64,000 nt of DNA from Metabacillus idriensis (GCF_009674765.1 NZ_WKKF01000005.1:124001-188000); one strand, 5' to 3'. Positions 19,929 through 30,078 are shown, counted from the first letter of the stretch. The notes: generated by a model from the sequence alone, not told the origin. A program made the numbers and translations.

Positions 19929-20183
19929 ATGATACGAATTTTCGCTTTATTAATCATGGTGATTCCCGGAGTTTTGGCCGGCTACGGCATTAAATTAATG
20001 CGTGATATGCTCTTTGGAATTCTTCAAGCTCCTTTTTCAAACCTGGGTCTGCAATTCACTGCCGGGCTGCTTTTATTTATAGGCGGATTAAGTTTTGTCG
20101 CAGGATTTATTTTTTACCGTGACCGCAAACGAAATAAAGTGCAGAAAAAATTCCAGAAAAATAAAAGAACCCCGTTAGTTTAA
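19929..20183 (+). CDS. yqzF: DUF2627 family small membrane protein
   Basis: 84 aa with two predicted membrane helices (about 4-20 and 39-62) and a basic C-terminal tail (RDRKRNKVQKKFQKNKR). Synteny between bkdR and yqiK, plus size and topology, match B. subtilis YqzF (DUF2627). The ATG follows GGGGAAAGG. Function unknown. Confidence 0.88.
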   Translation: MIRIFALLIMVIPGVLAGYGIKLMRDMLFGILQAPFSNLGLQFTAGLLLFIGGLSFVAGFIFYRDRKRNKVQKKFQKNKRTPLV

Positions 20184-20195
20184 GTTAAACGGGGT
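20169..20195. terminator. Terminator between yqzF and yqiK
   Basis: ACCCCGTT / AACGGGGT hairpin between two converging genes. The T-run is better on the minus strand. Confidence 0.75.
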
Positions 20196-20923
20196 CAAAT
20201 TATTTCTTTTTTTAGCAATAGGGCCTTTTCGGGGTAATCCGTGAAAAATCCTGCACACTCTGATCTGAAAAGCATTCGCATTGTTGTGTCATCGTTGACT
20301 GTAAACGGACGCACCTGGATTCCATTAGCCTGAGATTGAAAGATCACCTGCTGATCAGCTGCATAATGGATAGGATGAATTCCGCTGGCTGAAAGTGTTT
20401 TGGCATAATTCCAAGGTTCAAATAACCTCTCGCTTATAAGGGCTGCGGTTTCAAGTTCAGTTGAGATACTGCGGCATCTCATCAGACTGTCATGATTAAA
20501 AGATGAGAGAATGACGCGATTTTGCATGTTATGAGTGAAAATCTGCTGTATGACTTTTTCTTCAAGGTTTTCATATTGAATCCGATCATTTTTCAGTTCG
20601 ATATTCACCAGAAAATTTGAAGTTCCGCTCCATGAAAGCACTTCTTCAAGAGATGGGATACCTGCTATTCCTGTGTATTCAGGAAAGCGGCAGCATGCAT
20701 CCAATGTTTTAAGCTGCGAAAAAGTTAAGTCTTTCACAAAACCATTGCCATTCGTTGTACGATCAACCGTTTCATCATGAATAACAACTGGAACTCCGTC
20801 CTTGGAAAGATGAACATCCAATTCAATTCCATCGGCACCAAAATCAATTGCCGCCTTAAAAGAAGGCATCGTATTTTCAGGATATGTACCTGCAGCACCT
20901 CGGTGCCCGAATATTTTGGTCAT
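20195..20923 (-). CDS. yqiK: Glycerophosphodiester phosphodiesterase
   Basis: Hydrolyses glycerophosphodiesters to glycerol 3-phosphate and an alcohol. About 242 aa from the chosen ATG (MTKIFGHRG). An AGGTGA ribosome site stands five bases before this ATG, and the family always starts close to the HRG motif. Upstream in-frame codons lack a ribosome site. Catalytic GDPD motifs: HRGAAGTYPENTM near residue 6, the metal-binding ELDVHLSKDGVPVVIHDETVDRTT. No signal peptide, so cytoplasmic. Matches yqiK of B. subtilis by position. Confidence 0.9.
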   Translation of the reverse strand: MTKIFGHRGAAGTYPENTMPSFKAAIDFGADGIELDVHLSKDGVPVVIHDETVDRTTNGNGFVKDLTFSQLKTLDACCRFPEYTGIAGIPSLEEVLSWSGTSNFLVNIELKNDRIQYENLEEKVIQQIFTHNMQNRVILSSFNHDSLMRCRSISTELETAALISERLFEPWNYAKTLSASGIHPIHYAADQQVIFQSQANGIQVRPFTVNDDTTMRMLFRSECAGFFTDYPEKALLLKKEII

Positions 20924-20971
20924 GAGCATCACCTGTTTCCAGTATTTTTTAGAAAGGAGCATATAAGAGCT

Positions 20972-21121
20972 ATGAGACCACTTCCAATATCCGCTGAAAC
21001 AGCGATAAAGCTTTCAGAGGAACTAAACGTGCCGATTGAACAAATCATGCATATGCCCCAGCATATCCTTCTTGCTAAGCTTGCTGAAATGCAGAATAAA
21101 AAAGACAAAGAAGAGCAGTAA
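20972..21121 (+). CDS. YycC-like small protein
   Basis: 49 aa beginning MRPLPISAETAIKLSEELN, containing VPIEQIMHMPQHILLAKLAE. I recognise this as the YycC-like family of short Bacillus proteins. ATG at 20972; a GGAG lies about 13 bases upstream, a rather long distance. Convergent with spo0A, sharing a bidirectional terminator. Function unknown. Confidence 0.8.
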   Translation: MRPLPISAETAIKLSEELNVPIEQIMHMPQHILLAKLAEMQNKKDKEEQ

Positions 21122-21126
21122 ACAGC

Positions 21127-21162
21127 AAAGAACCCAATTTTCACTTGATTGGGTTCTTTTTT
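21127..21162. terminator. Bidirectional terminator between the yycC-like gene and spo0A
   Basis: AAAGAACCCAAT / ATTGGGTTCTTT hairpin with T-runs on both strands. Confidence 0.9.
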
Positions 21163-21191
21163 ATGATCCTGCCTCTAAGATTCTAGCTCTC

Positions 21192-21984
21192 TCAAGAAGC
21201 TTTATGCTCTAAACGCAATTTGTCAGCGACCATTGCGATGAATTCTGAATTTGTCGGTTTCGCTTTAGACATGCTTACTGTATATCCGAATAAAGAGGAA
21301 ATCGATTCAATATTCCCGCGGCTCCACGCTACTTCAATTGCATGGCGGATCGCACGCTCGACACGGCTTGCTGTCGTGTTATATTTTTTGGCGATATCAG
21401 GATACAGCACTTTTGTAATGGATCCAAGCAATTCGATATCGTTATACACCATTGAAATGGCTTCTCTTAAATATAAATAGCCTTTTATGTGGGCAGGAAC
21501 GCCAATTTCATGAATGATGCTCGTAATGTTCGCATCAAGGTTTCTTCCCTTATTTTCGGACTGGGATCTGAGAGAGGAGTTAGATCTTGAAAGAATCGGC
21601 GCTGCTGATTTTCCGCTTACTTGACGAATATGATTAACCAGGTTTTCCATATCAAAAGGTTTTAAGATGAAATAAGATGCACCAAGGTCAACTGCTTTCT
21701 TTGTCACATCTTCTTGCCCGAAAGCTGTAAGCATGATGACATTAGGCTGTTTGGATTTTTCCATCTCTCTCACCTTTTTCTAAAACAGCTAGTCCGTCCA
21801 GATGAGGCATGATAATGTCCAGAACCAAAACATCTGGATCTTTATCCTTTAACATATTCAGACACTCTTGTCCGTTGTAGGCAATACCAAGCACTTCCAT
21901 GTCTTCCTGACTTGAAATAAATTCATCCAAAAGCCCCACTAGCTCCCGATTATCATCAACGACACACACTTTTATTTTCTTCAA
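21192..21984 (-). pseudogene. spo0A: Sporulation master regulator Spo0A, split by a +1 frameshift
   Basis: Spo0A is a response regulator of about 267 aa. Here the receiver domain is interrupted. Residues 1-67 ([16 protein letters not shown]..., phosphoacceptor Asp56 in [19 protein letters not shown]) read from 21984, then continue as nonsense ([10 protein letters not shown]) to a stop at 21742. The rest of the receiver, from [15 protein letters not shown], and the whole effector domain ([19 protein letters not shown] recognition region, C-terminus KLRLEHKAS) continue in another frame to 21192. Removing one base from the AAAAAGG run (plus-strand CCTTTTT, 21773-21779) restores a 14-for-14 length match with the B. 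subtilis protein across the joint. The C-terminal frame could start internally at GTG 21773 or at ATG 21764, which has AGGTG before it. Genuine mutation, assembly error and recoding cannot be told apart from this sequence. Confidence 0.9.
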
Positions 21985-22056
21985 TTAAGCTTCCTCCTCA
22001 GTCTTCATTTCCCGCCTAAATCGATAGTATCTCTATACATCATTCTAAATGAGAAT

Positions 22057-22195
22057 TTCGACAATGCAACAAAAATTCCTCTTATTTTTTTAAAAAATAC
22101 CAAAAAAATGAAATATCTAAATTATTCTTCAATTTGCTCACGTTTTCGACGAGTTACGCTATTTTTCTTTTCCAAAGTTAAACAGTTTTGTCGAA
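22057..22195 (-). promoter_or_regulatory. 0A boxes upstream of spo0A
   Basis: Two perfect 0A boxes (TTGTCGAA) lie at 22057-22064 (minus strand) and 22188-22195 (plus strand). A one-mismatch copy (TCGTCGAA) lies at 22045-... within 22145-22152 (minus strand). Such boxes mark Spo0A autoregulation of the spo0A promoter region. The remaining AT-rich sequence of this 260-bp gap shows no gene. Confidence 0.65.
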
Positions 22196-22243
22196 AAATC
22201 TTCTTCCTTACATTTTACCTAAAATTAGACGATAAATAAAGTC

Positions 22244-22282
22244 AAAAAAAAATAGCTGTTAAGAAACTTGTCTCAACAGCTA
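22244..22282 (-). terminator. spoIVB terminator
   Basis: TAGCTGTT / AACAGCTA stem with a 14-nt loop, followed by a run of T on the minus strand, just beyond the spoIVB stop. Confidence 0.85.
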
Positions 22283-22287
22283 ATTCA

Positions 22288-23577
22288 TCAGCTCGCTTTT
22301 TTTGCATCTTTATGATAGATATCAATACCTGCTTCACTCAGCATCCACTCGATATGAACACCATAACCTGACGTTGGGTCATTTACGAAAACATGTGTGA
22401 CTGCTCCGATTACTTTCCCGTTTTGAATAATAGGACTTCCGCTCATCCCCTGAACAATACCTCCGGATTTCGCTAAAAGTGCCGGGTCGGTAATTTTAAT
22501 GACCATCCCTTTTATCGCAGGAAATTTTTGAGGAGTTGAACTGACGATTTCAACATCAAATTCTTCTACTTTATCCTGGTCGACCACTGTCAAAATGTGA
22601 GCGGGACCTTCTTTTACTTCGTTTGATAATGCGATTGGCATTGGCTTATCGTAAAGTCCATTTGCCATGTCCTCATTTAGCTTCCCGAAGATTCCAAACG
22701 GGCTGTTCCTTGTAATATTGCCGATTACATGACGGTCGCTTGAAAATCTTGCCAGCTTTTCGCCAGGATTCCCGTTGCTTCCTTTTTCAATCGATGTCAC
22801 TGTTGATCTTACGACTTGCCCATCCTGTACGACAATCGGCTTTTTCGTATCCATATCAGATATAACATGTCCAAGGGCGCCGTATTTTTTTGAATTTGGA
22901 TCATAAAAAGTCATGGTCCCAATTCCTGCTGCGGAATCACGTATATATAAACCAATTCGGTATGCACGTTCATTTTCATCTTTCAAAGGAACTAATTTTG
23001 TTTCAATTTCTTGATTCTCTCTGGATATAACTAAATCAAGCGGTTTGCCTGTTTTTCCAGCTTCCTGTATAAACGGCGTTACATCACTCATGCTCTCGAC
23101 TGTTGAGCCATTTATTTTCTTAATAATGTCTCCGACCCTAACACCTGCAATTTCGCCAGGTGACTTTTTGCCTTCTGCTGTTTTAATTTGATGATGACCT
23201 ACAACAAGTACACCAAGCGTATTCAGTTTCACACCGATTGATTGACCGCCTGGAATGATTTTAAAATCTTCAAGCACTTTTACATCAACTTTTTTTATGG
23301 GAATTCCCGCTAAATCAAATACTATTTCACCAACTCCGCTTTGCTTTCCTTCGATCTGAAGGGATTCAGCACCGGTTTTAATTGAAAAAACCTGTTCTGA
23401 ATCGCTGGCTTTGGCACCAGCCTGCAGAGATGTTTCCATTGATAATTGCTGATTTTCAAATACGGTTAAAGAATTTGGCAATTGAATGTATTCTTTAACA
23501 GGTTTTACAAATCCTAAACTCATTAAAGAAACAAGGAGAATACAACCAATTATTTTTCTAATTTTATCAAAGCCCAA
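22288..23577 (-). CDS. spoIVB: SpoIVB serine peptidase (forespore signal for pro-sigmaK processing)
   Basis: Secreted by the forespore into the intermembrane space, where it cleaves SpoIVFA to trigger pro-sigmaK processing. About 429 aa from TTG 23577 (GAGGAG site 9 bases before; homology begins at GFDKIRK). An N-terminal membrane anchor (residues about 8-26) is followed by a PDZ domain ([16 protein letters not shown]) and the S55 peptidase domain: His in [14 protein letters not shown], catalytic Ser in [21 protein letters not shown], Asp in [12 protein letters not shown]. Transcribed after recN in the same direction, as in B. subtilis. Intact, in contrast to spo0A. Confidence 0.95.
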   Translation of the reverse strand: MGFDKIRKIIGCILLVSLMSLGFVKPVKEYIQLPNSLTVFENQQLSMETSLQAGAKASDSEQVFSIKTGAESLQIEGKQSGVGEIVFDLAGIPIKKVDVKVLEDFKIIPGGQSIGVKLNTLGVLVVGHHQIKTAEGKKSPGEIAGVRVGDIIKKINGSTVESMSDVTPFIQEAGKTGKPLDLVISRENQEIETKLVPLKDENERAYRIGLYIRDSAAGIGTMTFYDPNSKKYGALGHVISDMDTKKPIVVQDGQVVRSTVTSIEKGSNGNPGEKLARFSSDRHVIGNITRNSPFGIFGKLNEDMANGLYDKPMPIALSNEVKEGPAHILTVVDQDKVEEFDVEIVSSTPQKFPAIKGMVIKITDPALLAKSGGIVQGMSGSPIIQNGKVIGAVTHVFVNDPTSGYGVHIEWMLSEAGIDIYHKDAKKAS

Positions 23578-23782
23578 ATATACACACTCTCCTCGCTCCT
23601 TACACCACACCAATACATCGGCTACATTCATTAATTTTGCCTTCTGAAGGCGCATTTATAACTGATATTAAAAGAAAATGTTGCTGTTTTGATGTATAAC
23701 GCATGTAATGCTCAGAAATAAGGAAGCGGATTGGTTAGTTGGCCGTGATAAATCGGCTATATGCTTGATTTGACGTAAAAAA

Positions 23783-23816
23783 TCCAAAAAAAATACTGCC
23801 GGGGATGGCAGTATTT
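23783..23816 (-). terminator. recN terminator
   Basis: AAATACTGCC / GGCAGTATTT stem with a 6-nt loop and a following T-run on the minus strand, overlapping the recN stop codon. Confidence 0.88.
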
Positions 23817-25539
23817 ATAAGCTCTTGACCGTGTCAGCTAGAGCAAGCAGTTCTTTTGCGTGCTGTTTTGTTAAATCTGTTACTTCAACGCCGGCGATCA
23901 TCCTGCCGACCTCTTTTATTTTTTCTTCTTCCAGAAGCGGTTTTACGCTTGTTTTGGTTCTTCCTTTAACCGTTTCTTTTGATATGAAAAGGTGTGTGTC
24001 TGCCATCGCAGCTACTTGTGGAAGATGCGTAATACAAAGGACCTGTGACCCGACAGAAACTTTGTAAATTTTTTCTGCAATCGCCTGTGCAACCCGTCCG
24101 CTTACACCTGTGTCCACCTCATCAAAAATAATGGATGTGACACCCTGGTGCTTTGAAAAGATGCTTTTCATGGCAAGCATAATCCTTGAAAGCTCTCCGC
24201 CGGAAGCAATTTTAGAGAGTGGTTTTAATGGTTCACCAGGATTGGTCGATAAGTAAAATTCCGTTTCATCCACGCCATTTTCTCCAAATTTAGCAGGTAC
24301 ACCATCAATTTGAGGCGCATCCTTGCTTCCTTCCCTTACGCCAAAAACAACCTCAAATTTTGTTTTTTCCATATACAATTCTTTCAACTCCCGCTGAATT
24401 TGCTTTGTCAGCTCAGCGGCGCTTTTTTTCCGGACGGCAGTCACGTTTTTTGCTTCAACGATCAGATCTTTCACCAGGCTGTCCAACTCGTTTTTCAGCT
24501 TGAACAAATGACTGTCTCGGTTTTGGATCGTATCAATTTCTTCTTCAATGGCCGCTGCGTATTCCAGGATTTCTTCTACATCCTGTCCGTATTTTCTCTT
24601 AAGATGAGTAATTTCCCCAAGTCGTGTTTCGATTTCATTCAATCGCTCAGGATCGAATTCCAATTGATCCAGCTCATTTCGAATCTGAAAAGATAAATCC
24701 TCTAGCATATAATAGCAGTTTGAAATGGTTTCGGACATTTCTTTCAGCGACTCATTTATTGCTGATACTTCTTCTAATTGACTCATGGAATGGCCAATAT
24801 AATCGAGGCCTCTTTGCTCGCCGTGCAGTGAATTATAGCTATTTTGAAGTGATTCAAATATTTTTTCAAAGTTGGATATTTGGCTTTTTTCTTCCATCAG
24901 CCTCTCATCTTCTTTGATTTTTAAATCTGCTTTTTCAATTTCTTCAAGCTGAAACTGAATCAAGTCAAGCCTATGGGCCATTTCCTGTTCATTTTCAGAC
25001 AGCTGTTTTATTTTTTTCACAAGCTTTGCGTATGTATCGTAAATTTCTCTGTATGAAGCAAGTGCATGATTGATTTTTCCCGAGCCGAACTGATCGAGAA
25101 GCTTCCAGTGGTTTTCCTCGTTCATGAGCTCCTGATTGTCATGCTGTCCATGAATATCAATAATCATTTGTCCGATTTCTCTAAGAATTCCAATGGTGAC
25201 AAGCTTCCCGTTAATACGGCAGATGCTTTTTCCTGAGGATGAAATGTCGCGTCTTAAAACAATCATTCCGTCGCTCGTATCGATTCCAAAATCATTGCAT
25301 CTGTCTATACAGGGGTGTTTTTCATCATCAAGTAAAAAAAGACCCTCTAATTCAGCACGTTTCTCTCCGTAACGAACAAATTCAGATGAGCCTCTTCCGC
25401 CGACAAGCAAATGGACGGCATCAATGATAATCGATTTACCTGCTCCGGTTTCTCCAGTTAAGACGGTCAGCCCTTTCTCAAAGGAAACCGTCAATGATTC
25501 AATAATTGCAAAGTTTTTTATTGAAAGTTCCGCTAACAC
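23815..25539 (-). CDS. recN: DNA repair protein RecN
   Basis: SMC-like ATPase acting early at double-strand breaks. 574 aa from GTG 25539 (M/V-LAELSIKNFAIIE), preceded by AAGGGGGG; family homology starts exactly here. Walker A GETGAGKS at residues 29-36, a central coiled coil (about 160-380), signature ASGGELSRIMLAMKS, and Walker B TSIIFDEVDTGVSG followed by ITHLPQVAAMADTH. It lies 31 bp behind ahrC. Confidence 0.96.
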   Translation of the reverse strand: MLAELSIKNFAIIESLTVSFEKGLTVLTGETGAGKSIIIDAVHLLVGGRGSSEFVRYGEKRAELEGLFLLDDEKHPCIDRCNDFGIDTSDGMIVLRRDISSSGKSICRINGKLVTIGILREIGQMIIDIHGQHDNQELMNEENHWKLLDQFGSGKINHALASYREIYDTYAKLVKKIKQLSENEQEMAHRLDLIQFQLEEIEKADLKIKEDERLMEEKSQISNFEKIFESLQNSYNSLHGEQRGLDYIGHSMSQLEEVSAINESLKEMSETISNCYYMLEDLSFQIRNELDQLEFDPERLNEIETRLGEITHLKRKYGQDVEEILEYAAAIEEEIDTIQNRDSHLFKLKNELDSLVKDLIVEAKNVTAVRKKSAAELTKQIQRELKELYMEKTKFEVVFGVREGSKDAPQIDGVPAKFGENGVDETEFYLSTNPGEPLKPLSKIASGGELSRIMLAMKSIFSKHQGVTSIIFDEVDTGVSGRVAQAIAEKIYKVSVGSQVLCITHLPQVAAMADTHLFISKETVKGRTKTSVKPLLEEEKIKEVGRMIAGVEVTDLTKQHAKELLALADTVKSL

Positions 25540-25570
25540 AGCGCCGGATCCCCCCTTAAATATTTCGTTA

Positions 25571-26020
25571 TTAAAGCATATCCAGAAAACGTTTCGAAAT
25601 AATTGAAGTATCCTCAGGCGTACGGCAAATGATGAGAATCGTATCATCTCCGCATATAGTGCCCAGAATTTCATTCCAATCAAGATTATCAATTAATGCA
25701 CCAATGGCATTAGCATTGCCAGGCAGCGTTTTCATGACGATGTTATGCCCTGCTGAATCAATTTTCACGAAGGCATCCATTAAAGCCCGCTTCAGCTTTT
25801 GCAGCGGATTAAAACGCTGATCTGCAGGAAGACTGTATTTGTACCTGCCGTCAAGCATAGGCACTTTCACTAAATGAAGCTCTTTAATATCTCTTGAAAC
25901 AGTGGCCTGTGTCACGTTGAAGGCAGCTTCCTTAAGCATGTCCACTAACTCATCCTGAGTTTCAATTTCATTATGAGTAATCAGCTCGCGGATTTTTATG
26001 TGTCTTTGACCTTTATTCAT
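25571..26020 (-). CDS. ahrC: Arginine repressor AhrC/ArgR
   Basis: Arginine-responsive regulator that represses biosynthesis and activates catabolism. 149 aa, normal length. N-terminal winged helix ([24 protein letters not shown]...[14 protein letters not shown], 6-52) and C-terminal hexamerisation and arginine-binding domain ([31 protein letters not shown], with the GDD ligand-binding motif). A possible regulatory partner of the artP operon at the left end of the window. Confidence 0.95.
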   Translation of the reverse strand: MNKGQRHIKIRELITHNEIETQDELVDMLKEAAFNVTQATVSRDIKELHLVKVPMLDGRYKYSLPADQRFNPLQKLKRALMDAFVKIDSAGHNIVMKTLPGNANAIGALIDNLDWNEILGTICGDDTILIICRTPEDTSIISKRFLDML

Positions 26021-26147
26021 TAGGCACCCCTTGTTAACTGTATGTTTATACTGAATATGTTATATGATATTTTAATAAAAGTACACGTTTTTGTCGAAGT
26101 GTATGTTCTTATTTTAATCAAAACAAACAGGAATAATAGCTGCTCTA

Positions 26148-26990
26148 TTATTCCTGTTCCGATTTTTTGCTTTTTAGTTCATTATGGGCTTTTTCAACCA
26201 CGCTGTCGATTGTATCCGGAAACCTCATGCTTCCGGGGGCATCTGATCCGTTCCAGAGCAGATGAAGCAGAAATTCAATATTGCCGTCTCCTCCCGTTAT
26301 AGGAGAAAAAGACAGATTGCAGCAGTCATACCCTTCTTTTAGCGCAAAGTCAGTAATATACTCCAATACCAATTTATGCGTTTTTGGCTCCCTGACAATC
26401 CCCTTTTTCCCCACAAGCTCCCTGCCTGCTTCAAACTGCGGTTTAACAAGCGCGATGCAGTCACCGCCGGCAACTAGAATCTTTTTAAGTGCCGGCAGAA
26501 TTAATTTCAGTGAAATAAATGAAACATCTATCGAAGCAATTTCAGGCAGCCCTTCTGAAAAATCAGCTGGCGTTGAATATCTGAAATTTGTCCGTTCCAT
26601 GACAACAACCCGTTCATCCTGGCGGAGTTTCCATGCAAGCTGGTTATAGCCAACATCAAGGGCATATGACAGCTTGGCCCCATTCTGGAGGGCGCAATCC
26701 GTAAATCCTCCTGTTGAAGAGCCTATGTCGAGGAGAATTTTATTTTCAACTGAAAGATCAAATTCTTTTAATGCTTTTTCAAGTTTCAAACCTCCGCGGC
26801 TTACATATCGCAGCATATTTCCCTTAATCGTAAGATTTAAAGCAGGATCTACTTTCTCGCCCGGTTTTTCAACTCTTTCTTCGTTTGCATAGACGAGCCC
26901 TGCCATAATGGCACGCTTCGCTTTTTCTCTCGTTTCAATCAGCCCTCTTTCAACGAGGAGGATATCAATTCTTTCTTTTTTCGAACTCAT
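26148..26990 (-). CDS. yqxC: TlyA-type 2'-O-methyltransferase with S4 domain
   Basis: 280 aa. An S4 RNA-binding domain (RIDILLVERGLIETREKAKRAIMAG, 7-31) is followed by an FtsJ/RrmJ-like methyltransferase domain (LLDIGSSTGGFTDCALQNGA near 91-110; DVSFISLKLILP near 154). TlyA relatives methylate rRNA, and some are hemolysin-like by name only. Starts 3 bp after the dxs stop, so it is co-translated with dxs, as in B. subtilis. Confidence 0.92.
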   Translation of the reverse strand: MSSKKERIDILLVERGLIETREKAKRAIMAGLVYANEERVEKPGEKVDPALNLTIKGNMLRYVSRGGLKLEKALKEFDLSVENKILLDIGSSTGGFTDCALQNGAKLSYALDVGYNQLAWKLRQDERVVVMERTNFRYSTPADFSEGLPEIASIDVSFISLKLILPALKKILVAGGDCIALVKPQFEAGRELVGKKGIVREPKTHKLVLEYITDFALKEGYDCCNLSFSPITGGDGNIEFLLHLLWNGSDAPGSMRFPDTIDSVVEKAHNELKSKKSEQE

Positions 26991-26993
26991 TCA

Positions 26994-28886
26994 TTAAACC
27001 CTTTTCTCTTTCGGTTTTGATATGCTTAAAATCCGTTCCTCTGCGTGAAAAGCCGTTAATCCTATTTCTTCAAGCAATTTATTTACGCTGCCGTGTTCAA
27101 TAAAACGGTCAGGAATGCCCATTCGGTCTATAACGGCATCTGAATGGCCATGCTCATGAGCAAATTCAAGCACCGCACTGCCGAATCCGCCTTGCAGAAC
27201 AGCCTCTTCAATTGTAAGCACAGGAATTTTTTCAGCAAAGATTTCTGAAAGCAGTGCCTCATCAAGAGGTTTGATGAACCTTGCATTCACCACACGGACT
27301 GAAATATCTTTTTTCGCAAGACTTTCCGCAGCCTTCATAGCCATTTCAATCGTTGTGCCGAAAGTCAGGATAACAGCATCTGTACCCTCTCTGATTACTT
27401 CCCATGTTCCGATTGGGATTTCTTTCAGCTCGTCATCCATTTTCACGCCAATTCCATTTCCTCTAGGATAACGCAGTGCGATTGGTCCATCATTATATTT
27501 TAAAGCAGTATAGACTAAATGCTGTCCTTCATTTTCATCTTTAGGCATCATGACTACCATGTTCGGCAAATGCCTCAAGAACGCGATATCAAAAACACCC
27601 TGATGTGTCTCACCATCAGCACCAACTAATCCTGATCGGTCAATTCCGATGAAAACATTGAGGTTTTGACGGCATATGTCATGAACGACTTGATCGTATG
27701 CACGCTGAAGGAATGTTGAATAGATGGCCAGAAACGGTTTCATATCCTGTGTGGCAAGTCCGGCTGCCACTGTAGTTGCATGCTGTTCTGCAATTCCGAC
27801 ATCAAACATCCGGTCAGGAAATTCGCTTGCAAAGCCTTCAAGTTTTGAACCGACAGGCATAGCCGGTGTAATGGCAACGATTCGATTGTCTTCCCGCGCC
27901 ATTCTTCTGACGGTCTCGCTGACAAGACTGCTCCACGCAGGACCTGCGGTTTCACCCTTTACAAAATCGCCCGTTTCAATCTTATACGGTCCAGTTCCAT
28001 GCCATGTTCCAATTTTATCTGTTTCAGCAGGCTGATATCCTTTGCCCTTTTTTGTAATGACATGTAAAAGAACAGGTCCTTTTGTTTTTTTAGCATACTG
28101 CAGATTCTCAAAAAGATCATCGTAATTATGGCCATCTACAGGGCCGAGATATGTAATTCCAAGCTCCTCAAAAAAGATGCCTGATACAAGCATATATTTT
28201 AAGCTGTCTTTTACACGTTCGGCAGTCGCTGCAAGCTTACCGCCAACAGCAGGTATTTTCTTCAGAAGATACTCAAGCTCATCTTTAACCCATTGATATT
28301 TTCCTGCAGTTCTTAATTTTCCAAGAACATTATGAAGAGCACCTACATTTGGTGCGATAGACATTTCATTATCATTCAAAATGATGATCATATCTTTTTG
28401 TTCGTGTCCGATATGATTAAGCGCTTCGAGAGCCATTCCTCCTGTCAAGGCGCCATCACCGATAATCGGCACGATATGATCTTTTGTCCCCTTTAAATCT
28501 CTTGCAATGACCATTCCCATTGCTGCAGATAAAGAAGTAGAACTGTGTCCTGTTTCCCAAACATCGTGCTCGCTTTCGTTGCGTTTAGGAAATCCGCACA
28601 GACCCTGATATTGCCTGATTGTATCGAATTCGCATGCCCGGCCAGTCAAAATTTTATGAACATACGATTGATGCCCCACATCCCACAGGAATTTATCATT
28701 TGGACTGTCAAATATTTTATGCAAAGCAATTGTCAGCTCAACAACGCCAAGATTAGGTCCGATATGACCGCCGCTGACAGAGAGCTTCTCGATTAAAAAT
28801 TTGCGAATTTCGGCACTCAATTGCTCTAGTTCATTATTTGATAGCTTCTTAAGGAATGAAGGGTCTTTAATGGATAACAGATCCAA
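26994..28886 (-). CDS. dxs: 1-deoxy-D-xylulose-5-phosphate synthase
   Basis: First enzyme of the MEP isoprenoid pathway, condensing pyruvate and glyceraldehyde 3-phosphate with thiamine diphosphate. About 630 aa. Thiamine-diphosphate motif [18 protein letters not shown]...[14 protein letters not shown]; transketolase pyrimidine and C-terminal domains follow ([34 protein letters not shown]). I chose TTG 28886 because homologues begin MDLLSI. GTG 28895 is an in-frame alternative, and neither has a strong ribosome site. Confidence 0.94.
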   Translation of the reverse strand: MDLLSIKDPSFLKKLSNNELEQLSAEIRKFLIEKLSVSGGHIGPNLGVVELTIALHKIFDSPNDKFLWDVGHQSYVHKILTGRACEFDTIRQYQGLCGFPKRNESEHDVWETGHSSTSLSAAMGMVIARDLKGTKDHIVPIIGDGALTGGMALEALNHIGHEQKDMIIILNDNEMSIAPNVGALHNVLGKLRTAGKYQWVKDELEYLLKKIPAVGGKLAATAERVKDSLKYMLVSGIFFEELGITYLGPVDGHNYDDLFENLQYAKKTKGPVLLHVITKKGKGYQPAETDKIGTWHGTGPYKIETGDFVKGETAGPAWSSLVSETVRRMAREDNRIVAITPAMPVGSKLEGFASEFPDRMFDVGIAEQHATTVAAGLATQDMKPFLAIYSTFLQRAYDQVVHDICRQNLNVFIGIDRSGLVGADGETHQGVFDIAFLRHLPNMVVMMPKDENEGQHLVYTALKYNDGPIALRYPRGNGIGVKMDDELKEIPIGTWEVIREGTDAVILTFGTTIEMAMKAAESLAKKDISVRVVNARFIKPLDEALLSEIFAEKIPVLTIEEAVLQGGFGSAVLEFAHEHGHSDAVIDRMGIPDRFIEHGSVNKLLEEIGLTAFHAEERILSISKPKEKRV

Positions 28887-28895
28887 ATGGATCAC

Positions 28896-29154
28896 TCACT
28901 TTCAGTTCATTTTCTACATGGTTTATTTAGTGTTTAAAATAGCCGCTAACACAGCTGTGATAACGGCGACATTTGCAGCATTTCATGAAATTCTTTTTTC
29001 ATCCTGATATCCCGCGCTGTATGGAATCGATATGTATAAAATATGGTGTAAGTATAACATACCGTAATAAAAACCTCAATTTGATGGTGTGCTATAACAG
29101 ATTGAAGAGATATTGAGCAGAAGGTGAAACCGAATAGAGGTGAAAAAAACCGTT
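28896..29154. other. Gap between dxs and ispA without a recognisable gene
   Basis: About 260 bp of non-coding sequence. Only short, unconvincing reading frames (fewer than 20 codons on the minus strand) are present. The region probably holds the dxs promoter, and transcription of ispA ends at the hairpin on its right edge. Confidence 0.5.
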
Positions 29155-29190
29155 AAAATCAAAAACGTGACATTCAGCTGTCACGTTTTT
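29155..29190 (-). terminator. ispA terminator
   Basis: AAAAACGTGAC / GTCACGTTTTT stem with an 8-nt loop directly after the ispA stop. Confidence 0.8.
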
Positions 29191-29193
29191 GGT

Positions 29194-30078
29194 TTAATGA
29201 TCTCTTGAAGCAATTAAGTCGCATAATTCCTCAAGCAAGCCTGAATGGATATTAATATCTGTCAGAATCGCTTTTGCATGGCTAATATGGTCTTCCAGTT
29301 TCTGTTTTGCACCATGTAAAGTAAGAAGTGACGGATAGGTCGTTTTTTGATTCGTTTCATCCGATCCGACAGGTTTTCCTATTTTAAACTGCTGGCCTTC
29401 AATATCTAAAATATCATCCTGAATTTGAAAGGCAATTCCGATATGATAAGCAAATTCACGAAGCTGAGCGATTTCCGCGCGTGAGGCATCAGCTAAGATT
29501 GCTCCCGCGATAATACTGAAAGCGAGTAATTTTGCCGTTTTATGTTCATGAATAGATTCCAGCTCTGAGAGGGTCAGGTTTTTCGCTTCTCCCTGCATGT
29601 CTGCCACCTGGCCCCCTACCATTCCTTCAATGCCTGCAGCTTTTACTAATTCACTGATCAGGGCAAGGCGCTTCTCTGCAGAAATGTCCTCCTGATCAGC
29701 AATCAATCCAAAGCTGTGCGTAAGTAGGCCGTCTCCTGCAAGAATGGCCAGTGCTTCTCCGAACACTTTATGATTTGTAGGCTTTCCTCTTCTTAAATCA
29801 TCATCATCCATAGAAGGAAGATCATCATGAATAAGAGAATATGTATGAATCATTTCCACTGCGCAAGCAGCAGGGATTCCGATTTCTTCCTTCTTTCCGA
29901 AAGCATGCAGCACGGCGAACACTAAAGCAGGGCGAATTCTTTTGCCGCCCGCGCTAAGCGAGTAAATCATTGCCTCTTTAATAGAAGGAGGGGCAGAGAG
30001 CCTGCTGATGTATAAAGGCAGCTCTTCCTCAATTTTTACTTTTCTGGAAGAAAGAAAAATGTCAAGAGACAGCGTCAT
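29194..30078 (-). CDS. ispA: Farnesyl diphosphate synthase (polyprenyl synthetase)
   Basis: Condenses isopentenyl diphosphate with allylic diphosphates to farnesyl diphosphate. 294 aa. First Asp-rich motif DDLPSMDDDDLRRG (about 83-96) and second motif QIQDDILDIEG (about 222). The start ATG overlaps the xseB stop by one base. It is the last gene of the nusB-folD-xseA-xseB-ispA run. Confidence 0.95.
   Translation of the reverse strand: MTLSLDIFLSSRKVKIEEELPLYISRLSAPPSIKEAMIYSLSAGGKRIRPALVFAVLHAFGKKEEIGIPAACAVEMIHTYSLIHDDLPSMDDDDLRRGKPTNHKVFGEALAILAGDGLLTHSFGLIADQEDISAEKRLALISELVKAAGIEGMVGGQVADMQGEAKNLTLSELESIHEHKTAKLLAFSIIAGAILADASRAEIAQLREFAYHIGIAFQIQDDILDIEGQQFKIGKPVGSDETNQKTTYPSLLTLHGAKQKLEDHISHAKAILTDINIHSGLLEELCDLIASRDH

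Noticed and set aside
26091-26098. Perfect 0A box TTGTCGAA upstream of ahrC
   Set aside because: A single 7-8 bp match is expected by chance in tens of kilobases and there is no second box or known Spo0A control of ahrC.
28801-29007. 68-codon plus-strand reading frame at the dxs 5' end
   Set aside because: Mostly antisense to dxs, lacks a ribosome site and family resemblance.
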